DNA from: DAITAZ01 sp036824045
GTDB taxonomy: Bacteria > Pseudomonadota > Gammaproteobacteria > Burkholderiales > Rhodocyclaceae
Assembly: GCA_036824045.1 (NCBI GenBank)
Contig: DAITAZ010000019.1
Span: forward strand, 1 to 64,000
Length of the DNA stretch: 64,000 nt
Reading direction: 5' to 3'
The notes under the pieces were generated by a model. The model was not told the origin of the DNA and did no database searches. It worked only from the letters and a program-made list of their open reading frames with translations. Shown here piece after piece: positions 16,630-25,274 of the stretch (the stretch's first letter is position 1; each line of letters starts with the position of its first letter). A program made the translations under genes and the position numbers.

Positions 16630-17955
16630 ATGCCCGTCAAACGCCCGGAGCCGAACGAGCTGGAGCCCATCGAGCGCGCCAGTCGGGACGAGATTTCCGC
16701 CCTGCAACTGGAGCGGCTGAAATGGTCGGTACGGCATGCCTACGACAACGTCGCCCACTACCGCAAGAAGTTCGACGATCACGGGGTGCACCCGGACGAC
16801 CTGAAGACGCTTGCCGATCTGGCCAAATTCCCCTTCACCACCAAAGTGGACCTTCGGGACAACTACCCCTTCGGGCTGTTTGCGGTCCCCCGGGAGAAGG
16901 TGGCGCGGGTGCATGCCTCGAGCGGCACCACCGGCAAACCCACGGTGGTGGGCTACACCCTCAAGGACATCGACAACTGGGCCAATCTGGTGGCGCGCTC
17001 CATTCGGGCGGCGGGCGGCCGCGCCGGGGACATCGTGCATGTGGCCTACGGCTACGGGTTGTTCACCGGCGGGCTCGGCGCTCACTACGGGGCGGAGCGG
17101 CTGGGGTGCACGGTGATCCCCATGTCCGGCGGGCAGACGGAGAAGCAGGTGCAGCTCATCCAGGACTTCAAGCCCGACATCATCATGGTCACGCCGTCCT
17201 ACTCGCTGGTGATCGCTGAGGAATTCGAACGGCTTGGAATCAAACCGGAGGAAATTTCCCTCAAGGTCGGCATTTTCGGGGCCGAGCCCTGGGGCGAGGG
17301 CATGCGGACGGAAATCGAGCGCAAGCTGGGGATTGACGCGGTGGACATCTATGGCCTCTCGGAAGTGATGGGGCCAGGGGTGGCCAACGAGTGCGTGGAG
17401 AGCAAGGACGGCCCGGTGATCTGGGAGGACCATTTCTATCCGGAAGTCATCGATCCGCAGACCGGCGAAGTGCTGCCGGATGGCCAGGACGGAGAACTGG
17501 TGTTCACCTCGCTGAGCAAGGAGGCCATGCCGGTGATCCGCTATCGCACCCGGGATCTCACCCGCCTGCTGCCGCCCACTTCCCGCGCCTTCCGCCGAAT
17601 GGACAAGATCACCGGCCGTTCCGACGACATGCTGATCATCCGGGGGGTGAATGTGTTCCCCACGCAGATCGAGGAGCAGATCCTGCGCGACCCGCAGCTC
17701 ACGGGCAACTACCAGATCGTCCTCAGCCGGGACGGGCACCTGGATGAGGTGGAGGTGCGCTGCGAGCTGCAGCGTGAAGTCTCGGGGAAGCTGGGGCGTA
17801 ACGCGCTCGATGCCATCGCCCGCAACCTTCAGCAGCACATCAAGACCATTGTTGGCGTTTCCACGCGGGTGTCCGTGATGGAGTTCGAGTCGCTCCCCCG
17901 CACCCAGACCGGCAAAGCCCGGCGCGTCTGGGATAACCGCCCGCGGCAACTGTGA
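16630..17955 (+). CDS. paaK: Phenylacetate-CoA ligase
   Basis: The 441-residue AMP-forming ligase has PaaK motifs: YDNVAHYRKKFDDHG near the N-terminus, P-loop SSGTTGKPTVVGYT, YGYGLFTGGLGAHYGAE, DIYGLSEVMGPGVA and the C-terminal hinge GRSDDMLIIRGVNVFPTQIE. It activates phenylacetate or a close analogue to the CoA thioester with ATP, the committing step of the pathway. An AGGAG-like site precedes the ATG. It shares an operon with paaH and paaJ. Confidence 0.95.
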   Translation: MPVKRPEPNELEPIERASRDEISALQLERLKWSVRHAYDNVAHYRKKFDDHGVHPDDLKTLADLAKFPFTTKVDLRDNYPFGLFAVPREKVARVHASSGTTGKPTVVGYTLKDIDNWANLVARSIRAAGGRAGDIVHVAYGYGLFTGGLGAHYGAERLGCTVIPMSGGQTEKQVQLIQDFKPDIIMVTPSYSLVIAEEFERLGIKPEEISLKVGIFGAEPWGEGMRTEIERKLGIDAVDIYGLSEVMGPGVANECVESKDGPVIWEDHFYPEVIDPQTGEVLPDGQDGELVFTSLSKEAMPVIRYRTRDLTRLLPPTSRAFRRMDKITGRSDDMLIIRGVNVFPTQIEEQILRDPQLTGNYQIVLSRDGHLDEVEVRCELQREVSGKLGRNALDAIARNLQQHIKTIVGVSTRVSVMEFESLPRTQTGKARRVWDNRPRQL

Positions 17956-17967
17956 GGTAAAGGCGCG

Positions 17968-19173
17968 ATGAACCAGGCTTATATTTGCGACGCCCTGCGC
18001 ACACCCATCGGGCGGTACGGCGGCTCCCTGGCTTCAGTCCGGGCCGACGATCTGGGCGCCGTGCCCCTCAAGGCGCTGATGGCCCGCAACACCGGGGTGG
18101 ACTGGGGGGCGGTGGCCGACATCATCTACGGCTGCGCCAATCAGGCTGGTGAAGACAACCGCAATGTGGCGCGCATGTCCGGCCTGCTGGCCGGGCTGCC
18201 TGTGGAGGTGCCGGGTACGACGGTTAACAGGCTGTGCGGCTCCGGCATGGACGCGGTGGGCATGGCCGCCCGGACGCTCAAGGCCGGCGAGGCGGAGCTG
18301 TTGATCGCCGGAGGGGTGGAGAGCATGAGCCGGGCCCCGTTCGTCATGGGCAAAGCCGAGACGGCGTTCTCCCGCAGCGCAAGCATTTTCGACACCACCA
18401 TCGGCTGGCGTTTCATCAATCCGCGCATGAAGGCGCTCCATGGCACCCACTCGATGCCGGAGACCGCGGACAACGTGGCGGCGGAATTCGGCATCAGCCG
18501 TGCTGACCAGGATGCCTTTGCGTTGCGCTCCCAGCAGCGCTGGGCCGCAGCCCATGCAGCCGGGCGTTTCGCCGCGGAACTGGTGCCGGTGGAAATTCCC
18601 CGCAAGAAAGGGGAGCCGGTGTTGTTCACCACCGATGAGCACCCGCGGCCAGAGACTACGTTGGAGTCCCTGGCACGTCTGAAGGGTGTGAACGGCCCGG
18701 AGCTGACGGTCACGGCGGGCAACGCTTCGGGGGTCAACGACGGCGCCTGTGCGCTGCTACTGGCTTCGGAGTCCGCCGCCAGGCGCTACGGACTGACGCC
18801 GCGGGCGCGGGTGGTGGCCATGGCCACGGCTGGCGTGCCGCCCCGGATCATGGGCGTCGGCCCCGCGCCCGCCAGCCGCAAGGTGCTGGCCCTGGCCGGG
18901 CTGCGCCTGGAGCAGATGGACGTGATCGAGCTGAATGAAGCCTTTGCCGCCCAGGCCCTGGCGGTGACCCGCGAGTTGGGGCTGGACGACACAGACCCGC
19001 GGGTGAACCCCAACGGCGGAGCCATTGCCATGGGGCACCCCCTGGGCATGAGCGGCGCCCGTCTGGTGACGACTGCTGCTTGCGAACTGGTGCGCCGGGG
19101 CGGTCGCTATGCCCTGTGCACCATGTGCATCGGCGTTGGGCAGGGCATCGCCATGATCATTGAAAGAGTTTGA
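17968..19173 (+). CDS. paaJ: 3-oxoadipyl-CoA/3-oxo-5,6-dehydrosuberyl-CoA thiolase
   Basis: The 401-residue thiolase has the active-site Cys block TTVNRLCGSGMDAVGMAAR, ELNEAFAAQALAV, NPNGGAIAMGHPLGMSGAR and the C-terminal CTMCIGVGQGIA, the pattern of PcaF/PaaJ. It cleaves the C6 (and in the Paa route C8) 3-oxoacyl-CoA to acetyl-CoA plus succinyl-CoA. It starts 12 bases after paaK. Which chain length it handles here is not visible. Confidence 0.94.
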   Translation: MNQAYICDALRTPIGRYGGSLASVRADDLGAVPLKALMARNTGVDWGAVADIIYGCANQAGEDNRNVARMSGLLAGLPVEVPGTTVNRLCGSGMDAVGMAARTLKAGEAELLIAGGVESMSRAPFVMGKAETAFSRSASIFDTTIGWRFINPRMKALHGTHSMPETADNVAAEFGISRADQDAFALRSQQRWAAAHAAGRFAAELVPVEIPRKKGEPVLFTTDEHPRPETTLESLARLKGVNGPELTVTAGNASGVNDGACALLLASESAARRYGLTPRARVVAMATAGVPPRIMGVGPAPASRKVLALAGLRLEQMDVIELNEAFAAQALAVTRELGLDDTDPRVNPNGGAIAMGHPLGMSGARLVTTAACELVRRGGRYALCTMCIGVGQGIAMIIERV

Positions 19174-19197
19174 CCCATTTACCTGGAGGAGACACCC

Positions 19198-20343
19198 GTG
19201 AAAACAAAAATCAGACACATCCTGGCCGCTGCAGCGCTGACCCTGGGCAGCCTGGCGGCAACGGCGGCGGAGCCGATCAAGATCGGCTCGGTGCTGTCGG
19301 TGACCGGGCCGGCGGCGTTCCTGGGCGACCCGGAACTCAAAACGCTGCAACTGTATGTGGATGATCTCAACAAGAAAGGGGGCGTGCTGGGCCGCCCCTT
19401 GCAACTGGTGCATTACGATGACGGCAGCGACGCCAACAAGGCCAATGGTTTTGCCAAGCGCCTCATCGAGGACGACAAGGTGGACCTGCTGATCGGGGGC
19501 ACCACGACCGGAGCCACCATGTCCATGGCGCCGCTGGTAGACAAGGCGAGCCTGCCTTTCATCTCCCTCGCTGGCGCGGTGGTGATCGTGGAACCGGTGA
19601 AGAAATGGGTGTTCAAGACGCCCCACACCGATCGGATGGCCGCTGAAAAGGTCTTCGAGGACATGAAGAAGCGGGGTCTCAGCAAGGTGGCCTTGCTCTC
19701 CGAGACCAGCGGTTTCGGCCAGTCAGGCAAGAAGGAAACCGAGGCGGTGGCGGGCAAGTACGGGATCACGCTGGTGGCCAGCGAAACCTACGGCCCCAAG
19801 GATACGGACATGAGCCCGCAGCTCACCAAGATCAAGGGCACGCCGGGCGTTCAGGCCGTGTTCGTGTTCGGTTTGGGGCAGGGCCCGGCCATCGTCACCA
19901 AGAACTACAAGCAACTGGGTATCAGCCTGCCGCTCTACCAGTCCCATGGCGTTGCTTCGGACGAGTTCCTCAAGCTCGCCGGTCCGGCCGCCGAGGGGGT
20001 GCGGTTGCCATCGCCCGCTCAGTTGATCCCGGAAAAGCTGCCCGCCGGCGATCCCCAGAAGCCAGTGGTGATGGCCTATGAGAAAGCCTACAAGGAACGC
20101 TACAAGCAGGATGTGTCCACCTTTGGCGGCTATGCCTACGACGGCCTGATGATCGCTGTGGATGCCATCAAGCGTGCCGGCAGCACCGATCGCGCAAAGG
20201 TGCGGGACGCCATCGAGGCGACCAAGGGCTTCGTGGGTACCAGTGGCACGTTCACTATGTCGGCCACCGATCACATGGGGTTGGATTTGTCCGCCTTCCG
20301 CATGCTGGAGGTGAAGGGCGGGGACTGGAGCCTGGTGCAGTAA
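19198..20343 (+). CDS. Periplasmic binding protein of a branched-chain/aromatic-type ABC transporter
   Basis: The 381-residue protein has a cleavable signal peptide (residues 1-23, ending ATA-AE) and a type I periplasmic-binding fold (IKIGSVLSVTGPAAFLGDPE, LIEDDKVDLLIGGTTTGATM, KVALLSETSGFGQSGK). HAAT-family binding proteins often bind aromatic acids. It starts with GTG, 24 bases after paaJ, and ends the plus arm. It is the probable partner of the LivHMGF transporter at 4557-8461, although the two lie at opposite ends of the island. Confidence 0.93.
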   Translation: MKTKIRHILAAAALTLGSLAATAAEPIKIGSVLSVTGPAAFLGDPELKTLQLYVDDLNKKGGVLGRPLQLVHYDDGSDANKANGFAKRLIEDDKVDLLIGGTTTGATMSMAPLVDKASLPFISLAGAVVIVEPVKKWVFKTPHTDRMAAEKVFEDMKKRGLSKVALLSETSGFGQSGKKETEAVAGKYGITLVASETYGPKDTDMSPQLTKIKGTPGVQAVFVFGLGQGPAIVTKNYKQLGISLPLYQSHGVASDEFLKLAGPAAEGVRLPSPAQLIPEKLPAGDPQKPVVMAYEKAYKERYKQDVSTFGGYAYDGLMIAVDAIKRAGSTDRAKVRDAIEATKGFVGTSGTFTMSATDHMGLDLSAFRMLEVKGGDWSLVQ

Positions 20344-20354
20344 GCAGCCATTGT

Positions 20355-20402
20355 CCCGGCAATAAGAATGGCCGCCTGCGGGCGGCCATTCTTATTGCCG
20401 GG
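20355..20402. terminator. Long bidirectional hairpin between two convergent genes
   Basis: Perfect 22-base arms (20355-20376 and 20381-20402) enclose a 4-base loop. It sits 11 bases after the binding-protein stop and 5 bases before the stop of the convergent HNH gene, so it can serve both. No T-tract follows. Confidence 0.75.
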
Positions 20403-20407
20403 ATCGG

Positions 20408-20980
20408 TCAGGAGGGAAGCAGGTGGATCCGGGAATGCTTGGGGAGCATGGCGCGCAGCAGTTCCATCTGGTCGCAGAGAATGCGCCGGTTCTCCAGGAT
20501 CAGTCCTTCCTGATGGGTGGGGGCATAGGGGACATAGAGCAGTTCCCACCCCAATTCCTCCAGCGTGCGCGATCCCTTGATCGCGTTGCAATGGCGGCAG
20601 CAGGCACAGCAGTTGAGCCAGGTGTCCCGGCCGCCCCGGGATAGGGGCACGATGTGGTCCCGGGTCAGTCCCTTGTGATCCACGTGCCCGCAGTAGGCAC
20701 ACATGTACTGATCTCGCCGGAAGAGGGCGGTGTTGCACAGGGGAATGGTGGTGCGCTGCCAGGCACCACGGCTGCGACCGCGCAGGACGAGGATGCTTTT
20801 GAGGGTGATCTCGGATTCCTGACCGGTAATGCGATTGACGCCACCGTGAAAGGTGAATTCGAAATCGCCGAAGCCGTAGGCAACCTTGCCGAGCACGTCG
20901 TGGGTGACGGCGTCTTGCCATGTGAGCCAGCGGGAAGGGTAGCCGGTGCTGTCCACTGCCAGGATGAGGGGCTCCATCAT
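20408..20980 (-). CDS. HNH endonuclease-domain protein
   Basis: The 190-residue protein starting MMEPLILAVDSTGYPSRWL carries a zinc-type HNH core: CAYCG, LTRDHIVPLSRGG, NCCACCRHCNAIKGSRTLEE (residues about 95-150). Such small stand-alone HNH proteins are widespread and their cellular job is mostly unknown. Longer in-frame starts up to 21082 add only low-complexity Arg/Pro sequence. It converges on the binding-protein gene. Confidence 0.85.
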   Translation of the reverse strand: MMEPLILAVDSTGYPSRWLTWQDAVTHDVLGKVAYGFGDFEFTFHGGVNRITGQESEITLKSILVLRGRSRGAWQRTTIPLCNTALFRRDQYMCAYCGHVDHKGLTRDHIVPLSRGGRDTWLNCCACCRHCNAIKGSRTLEELGWELLYVPYAPTHQEGLILENRRILCDQMELLRAMLPKHSRIHLLPS

Positions 20981-21164
20981 GGTCGCGCCCACCATCGGAG
21001 CGTCGCCGGGGCGCACAGGACAGGCGGCCTGGACCCTCGGGCGCACGGGCATGCTGCGCCTTCTGGCAGGCAATGCGGGCATCTGTGCGAACCGTTGCTC
21101 ATGCTCAAAGCCTCCCCCATATCCAATGTAGAATCAGGCGGTTGCGTCAGGGTAACAGAGCGTT

Positions 21165-21878
21165 GTGGCTTTGCATATCATTTCATCCAGGACGGCGCAG
21201 GGGCGCCGGTTCGGTCGTGCGCTGGTGGTTTCTGCGGCGCTGCATCTCGCGGTGCTGTGGCCGGCGCAACTGCCCCGTCTGAGCTTGTCCGCTCCGCCCT
21301 CTGCGGCCTCCAAGCTCCAAGGGGTGCTGCGGGTACGGCCTTCGCATGCTGCGGTGGTGGCGCCGGGCGGCGTCCCGTCGTCTGCCCTGGGGCGGGTTGC
21401 CGGGCGGGCTCCAAGCGTTCGGCAACCCGCCCGCCTGATTGCCGAAGCTCGGGGTGACTTGGGGCAGTCCGCGGGTGCGCGGCCGGGCGGAGGGAATCCC
21501 CTGCCCGTACGGTCAGGCGGTACTGCACCCGAGGTGGCCGTGCCCTCCCCTCCGGTGGAAGCGACCATGCAGGCCGATGCTGCATCTGACCCGCAGGTGC
21601 TGCGCGACTACCGCTTTGCCTTGGCCCGCGCGATGGCGTTGGTCAAGCACTACCCGCCGACGACGGAAGGTGGCGTGGTGGTGCTGGGCGTTTTGTTTCC
21701 GGGGCCGGGGCTGCCCGGGCGGGCGAGCGTGCTGCGTTCCTGCGGGCATCGGGCGCTCGACGAGGCCGCCCGGAGGATGCTGGATGCAGCAATGCTGGAG
21801 ACTGCGGTACCCCCAGCGTTGCAGGGGCGTCGGTTGGCGTTTGAACTGCCGGTGGAATTCGAGCCCGGCTCCCGCTGA
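21165..21878 (+). CDS. TonB-like energy-transducing protein
   Basis: The 237-residue protein from GTG at 21165 has one N-terminal transmembrane segment (residues about 17-36), a long Pro/Ala/Gly-rich spacer and a C-terminal TonB-like domain (YPPTTEGGVVVLGVLF, SVLRSCGHRALDEAARRML). It lacks neighbouring exbB/exbD. TonB-family function is likely but partner receptors are not seen in the window. Confidence 0.7.
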   Translation: MALHIISSRTAQGRRFGRALVVSAALHLAVLWPAQLPRLSLSAPPSAASKLQGVLRVRPSHAAVVAPGGVPSSALGRVAGRAPSVRQPARLIAEARGDLGQSAGARPGGGNPLPVRSGGTAPEVAVPSPPVEATMQADAASDPQVLRDYRFALARAMALVKHYPPTTEGGVVVLGVLFPGPGLPGRASVLRSCGHRALDEAARRMLDAAMLETAVPPALQGRRLAFELPVEFEPGSR

Positions 21879-21885
21879 GCAGTCC

Positions 21886-22437
21886 TCAGCGCAAGGGGCC
21901 ACCCGGTGGCGGCCCCAGTGCCTCTTCGTGAAAGCGGAACAGGCCCGTCCGGCGGTCCGCGTAGAAATGCCGCAGGCTGAGGCTGATGGTGCGAAAGGCG
22001 ATCTCTTCCCAGGGGATATCTTGCTCAGGGAACAGCGCCACCTCCAACGACTCGGTGCCCGGCCGGTAGTCCAGATCGAGCAGCCGGGCGCGGTAGATGA
22101 TGTGTACCTGATTGATGTGGGGGACATTGATCAGGCTGAACATCTCGCCGATCTCCACCCGTGCGCAGGCTTCTTCCAGCGTTTCCCGGGCCGCGGCCTC
22201 GGCGGTGGTTTCCGCGTTTTCCATGAAACCGGCGGGCAGGGTCCACAGACCCCGGCGGGGTTCAATGGCCCGCCGGCAGAGCAGCACTTTCTCTCCCCAT
22301 ACCGGGATGGCGCCGACCACCACCTTGGGATTCTGGTAGTGGATGAAACCGCAGGCATCGCAGACGTGACGCGGGAGACTGTCTCCCTCTGGAACGCGGA
22401 GGCTGACGGGCTGGCCGCATTGGCTGCAGAAGTTCAT
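21886..22437 (-). CDS. Nudix hydrolase with N-terminal zinc ribbon
   Basis: A 183-residue protein with a CxxC...CxxC zinc ribbon (FCSQCG and VCDACG) followed by a Nudix domain whose box runs from GFMENAETTAE to REtLEEA-type residues. This arrangement is like NudC-related or ADP-ribose-type pyrophosphatases that cleave nucleoside diphosphate derivatives. It is probably the last gene of the fbpC-aat-bpt operon, 82 bases after bpt. Confidence 0.9.
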   Translation of the reverse strand: MNFCSQCGQPVSLRVPEGDSLPRHVCDACGFIHYQNPKVVVGAIPVWGEKVLLCRRAIEPRRGLWTLPAGFMENAETTAEAAARETLEEACARVEIGEMFSLINVPHINQVHIIYRARLLDLDYRPGTESLEVALFPEQDIPWEEIAFRTISLSLRHFYADRRTGLFRFHEEALGPPPGGPLR

Positions 22438-22519
22438 GGGCTGCGGGTTCGGTTGGATGGCTGCACCATTCTAAGGTAACACGCGGGTTGTCCGGCTCAC
22501 CCGCCGAGCAAGGGGGCGA

Positions 22520-23266
22520 TCAGCCCAGCATGGTCAGATCCTGGTCTGAGAGGGGGCGCCACTGTCCGTTGATCCGGCCTTCCATGGGCCTGAACAGGCT
22601 CTTGTAGGCCATCTTTTCGCTCTGACGGATCCAGTAACCCAGGTACAGATAGGGCAGCGCCAGCTGCCGGCACTGCTGGGCCTGCCACAGAATGCCGTAG
22701 GTGCCGAGACTGGCCGCCCGCTGCTCGGGTTCGTAGAAGGTGTAGACCGATGAGAGACCATCCGACAGTACGTCGATGATGCTCACCATGCACAGCCGGC
22801 CCTGATCGCGGAATTCCACCAGCCGGCTGTCCACGTGGCTTTGGAGGAGGAACTGGGCGTACTGCTCCCGGCTGTCCTGATCCATTCCGCCTCCGGCGTG
22901 GCGTTCCGCCTGATAGCGTTGATAGAGGTCGTAATGTTCTTCGCGGAACAGCAGAGGGCGCTCCCGCGCCACCAGATGCTGGTTGCGGGCCAGTGCCCGG
23001 CGCTGCGAGCGGCTGGGGCGTAATTGCTCGACGGGGATCCTCACCGGGACGCAGGCTCGACAGGCATCGCAGTACGGGCGGTAGGTGAATACGCCGCTGC
23101 GGCGGAAGCCACTGCGCACCAGATCGCTGTAGACGCCGGCGTCGATCAGGTGACTGGGAGTCGCCACCTGCGAGCGGGCGGATCGCCCGGGCAGATAGGA
23201 GCAGGCGTAGGGCGCCGTGGCGTAGAACTGGAGCAGCGTGTACGGCGGGTCCTTGAGCAGTGTCAT
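22520..23266 (-). CDS. bpt: Aspartate/glutamate leucyltransferase (Bpt)
   Basis: The 248-residue protein has the Bpt/ATE signature: N-terminal PYTLLQFYATAPYACSYLPGR, Cys cluster YRPYCDACRACVPVRIP, and the C-terminal LPYLYLGYWIRQSEKMAYKS. It transfers Leu from Leu-tRNA to proteins with N-terminal Asp or Glu, marking them for ClpS/ClpAP. The ATG at 23266 overlaps the aat stop by 4 bases, so translation is coupled and the earlier in-frame ATG is discarded. Confidence 0.94.
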   Translation of the reverse strand: MTLLKDPPYTLLQFYATAPYACSYLPGRSARSQVATPSHLIDAGVYSDLVRSGFRRSGVFTYRPYCDACRACVPVRIPVEQLRPSRSQRRALARNQHLVARERPLLFREEHYDLYQRYQAERHAGGGMDQDSREQYAQFLLQSHVDSRLVEFRDQGRLCMVSIIDVLSDGLSSVYTFYEPEQRAASLGTYGILWQAQQCRQLALPYLYLGYWIRQSEKMAYKSLFRPMEGRINGQWRPLSDQDLTMLG

Positions 23267-23991
23267 CGGCTTCCATCCGCGAAGAAATGGGCGGCACCAT
23301 CGGCGGGCCACGGGCCGGGCGCGTAGTCAGGGTGCAGCGCGCTCTCTGTGTAGCTTGCCAGCAACCGGACGAACTGTTCGCGGCAAATTTCCTCCGCGCC
23401 GAGCGACGCCAGATGCGCCGTGTTCATTTGGCAATCTATCACGCCAAAAGCGCGTGCCTCAAGAAAACGGCACAGGTGGGCAAGTGCGATCTTCGATGCA
23501 TCGGTGCGGCGAGAGAACATGGATTCGCCGAAGAACACCCGCCCCAGTGCAACGCCGTAGAGCCCGCCAGCCAGTTCTCCGTCGATCCAGGTTTCCACGG
23601 AGTGTGCGAACCCCAGCTGATGCAGGCGCTGGTAGGCGGCGGCCATCTCCGGGGTGATCCAGGTGCCGCCCTCCGCCCCTCGGGGAGCGGCGCATCCGGC
23701 CATTACCGCGGGGAAATCGGAGTCCAGCCTCACCGTGTAGCCGCCGCGCCGCAGGGTTTTGCCCAAGCTTCGGGAAATTTTCATCCGCTCGGGGAAGAGG
23801 ATGGTACGGGGGTTCGGCGCCCACCACAGGATGGGATCCCCTGCACTGAACCAGGGAAAGATCCCGCGCTGGTAACCGGCAATGAGTCGTTGGGGGCTGA
23901 GATCGCCGCCTGCGGCGAGGAGGCCGTTGGGGTTTTCGAGCGCGTGCTCGACAGGGGGAAAGATGGGGGCGGGGCCTAGCCAGGGGATCAT
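23263..23991 (-). CDS. aat: Leucyl/phenylalanyl-tRNA-protein transferase
   Basis: The 242-residue protein shows Aat motifs: GLLAAGGDLSPQRLIAGYQRGIFPW, FSAGDPILWWAPNPR, GGTWITPEM and FGESMFSRRTDASKIAL. It attaches Leu/Phe to proteins with N-terminal Arg or Lys. The start at 23991 overlaps the fbpC stop by 4 bases. With bpt it gives the bacterium both halves of the N-end-rule tagging system in one operon. Confidence 0.95.
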   Translation of the reverse strand: MIPWLGPAPIFPPVEHALENPNGLLAAGGDLSPQRLIAGYQRGIFPWFSAGDPILWWAPNPRTILFPERMKISRSLGKTLRRGGYTVRLDSDFPAVMAGCAAPRGAEGGTWITPEMAAAYQRLHQLGFAHSVETWIDGELAGGLYGVALGRVFFGESMFSRRTDASKIALAHLCRFLEARAFGVIDCQMNTAHLASLGAEEICREQFVRLLASYTESALHPDYAPGPWPADGAAHFFADGSR

Positions 23992-25100
23992 ACGGCGTGG
24001 ATCTTGACGACCCGGGCATCGGGCCATGCGTCCTCGCCGGGCTGACGGAAGGCAACCACGTGGTCCACGTCCAGCCGGATGCCGATGTGTTCACCCAGCG
24101 CATGATTGTGGTGGCTCGGGACCAGGGAAAGTACCCGCGCGCCCGAGCCAAGCTTGAGGGTGTACAGAATGTCCGCCCCGCGGAAGGCTTTGTGCACCAC
24201 TTCCGCCCGCAAACTGCCGGCGTCGTCGTGAACGATGTCGTCCGGGCGCAGCAGCACGTCCACCCGGCATGTGTTGCCACAACTGGCGCAACCCTGCTGG
24301 CATTCAACCGGGACCTGGCTGCTGAGCAGACCAAGCTCAACCTGAACCTCCCTGGGGCTGATGACCGTACCCGGCACCAGCACACCCTGGCCGACGAAGT
24401 CCGCGACGAAGCGGTTGCAGGGCCGGTGGTAGAGGTTGTAGGCACTATCCCACTGCTGGATGCGGCCTTCGTGCATGATGCCGATCATGTCGGCCATGGC
24501 GAATGCTTCGTGCTGGTCGTGGGTCACCAGGATGGCGGTGCTGCCCGCGGCCTTGATGATCTCCCTGACTTCGAGCGAGAGCCGCTCGCGCAAGTCCACA
24601 TCCAGGTTGGAGAAAGGTTCGTCCAGGAGGAGCAGGCGTGGCCGGGGCGCCAGCGCACGCGCCAGGGCCACGCGCTGCTGTTGGCCGCCTGAGAGCTCGT
24701 GGGGGTACTTGGCCCCCTGTCCGGCAAGGCCAACCATGCCGAGCATTTCGTCCACCCTTGCCTCGCGCTCCCCGCGGGGAACTTGGCGCAAACCGAAGCC
24801 CACGTTGGCGGCCACGGTGAGGTGGGGGAACAGGGCGTAGTCCTGAAACACCATGCCGATCCGCCGCTGCTCCGGCGGCACATGGAGCGCAGGCCCGGCG
24901 ACCGTTTCCCCACCCAACCGGATGACGCCGCTGCTCACGTGCTCGAAGCCGGCAATGCAGCGCAGAACGGTGGTCTTGCCACAGCCTGAAGGGCCCAGCA
25001 AGCAGCCAATGGCGCCTTCGTCCAGTTCCAGGGAGAGGTCGTCCACCACGCGGTGATGGCCGTAGGCGTGGCGAACCCGGTCAAGTTCAAGAATTGGCAT
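23988..25100 (-). CDS. fbpC: Ferric iron ABC transporter ATPase (FbpC/AfuC type)
   Basis: The 370-residue ATPase has Walker A GPSGCGKTT, signature LSGGQQQR, Walker B LLLLDEPFSNLD, the CRIAGFE-type contacts of the iron family and a C-terminal TOBE-like region. That region contains an unusual Cys-rich loop (CQQGCASCGNTC, residues about 265-280). ATG at 25100 gives MPILELDRVRHAYG; longer starts have no similarity. It heads an operon with aat and bpt and is divergent from fbpB. Confidence 0.88.
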   Translation of the reverse strand: MPILELDRVRHAYGHHRVVDDLSLELDEGAIGCLLGPSGCGKTTVLRCIAGFEHVSSGVIRLGGETVAGPALHVPPEQRRIGMVFQDYALFPHLTVAANVGFGLRQVPRGEREARVDEMLGMVGLAGQGAKYPHELSGGQQQRVALARALAPRPRLLLLDEPFSNLDVDLRERLSLEVREIIKAAGSTAILVTHDQHEAFAMADMIGIMHEGRIQQWDSAYNLYHRPCNRFVADFVGQGVLVPGTVISPREVQVELGLLSSQVPVECQQGCASCGNTCRVDVLLRPDDIVHDDAGSLRAEVVHKAFRGADILYTLKLGSGARVLSLVPSHHNHALGEHIGIRLDVDHVVAFRQPGEDAWPDARVVKIHAV

Positions 25101-25139
25101 GGGTGCAACCCGAAGGCCCGGGCGGGGGGGCTTGTTGTT

Positions 25140-25158
25140 GAGAATTAACCGCATTATA
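25140..25158. promoter_or_regulatory. Candidate Fur box between fbpC and fbpB
   Basis: By eye, 12 of 19 positions match the classical Fur consensus, in an AT-rich patch of an otherwise GC-rich divergent promoter. Iron repression of both iron-transport genes would make sense. The match is modest and no test was run. Confidence 0.4.
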
Positions 25159-25274
25159 AGTCTGTGCCGCGCTGCGGCATGAGAAGATGCACAAGGCCTT
25201 GTTTCCCCTGTGGGGTGTTTAACTGCAAGTTCGGGCAAACTTTGTGGTGTGCCCGCAATATTGAGATTTCACGC

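Noticed and set aside
15001..17949. A 982-codon open frame on the minus strand opposite paaH/paaK
   Set aside because: It is antisense to well-supported genes and its translation is Gly/His/Arg-rich without domains, as expected from the codon bias of GC-rich genes.
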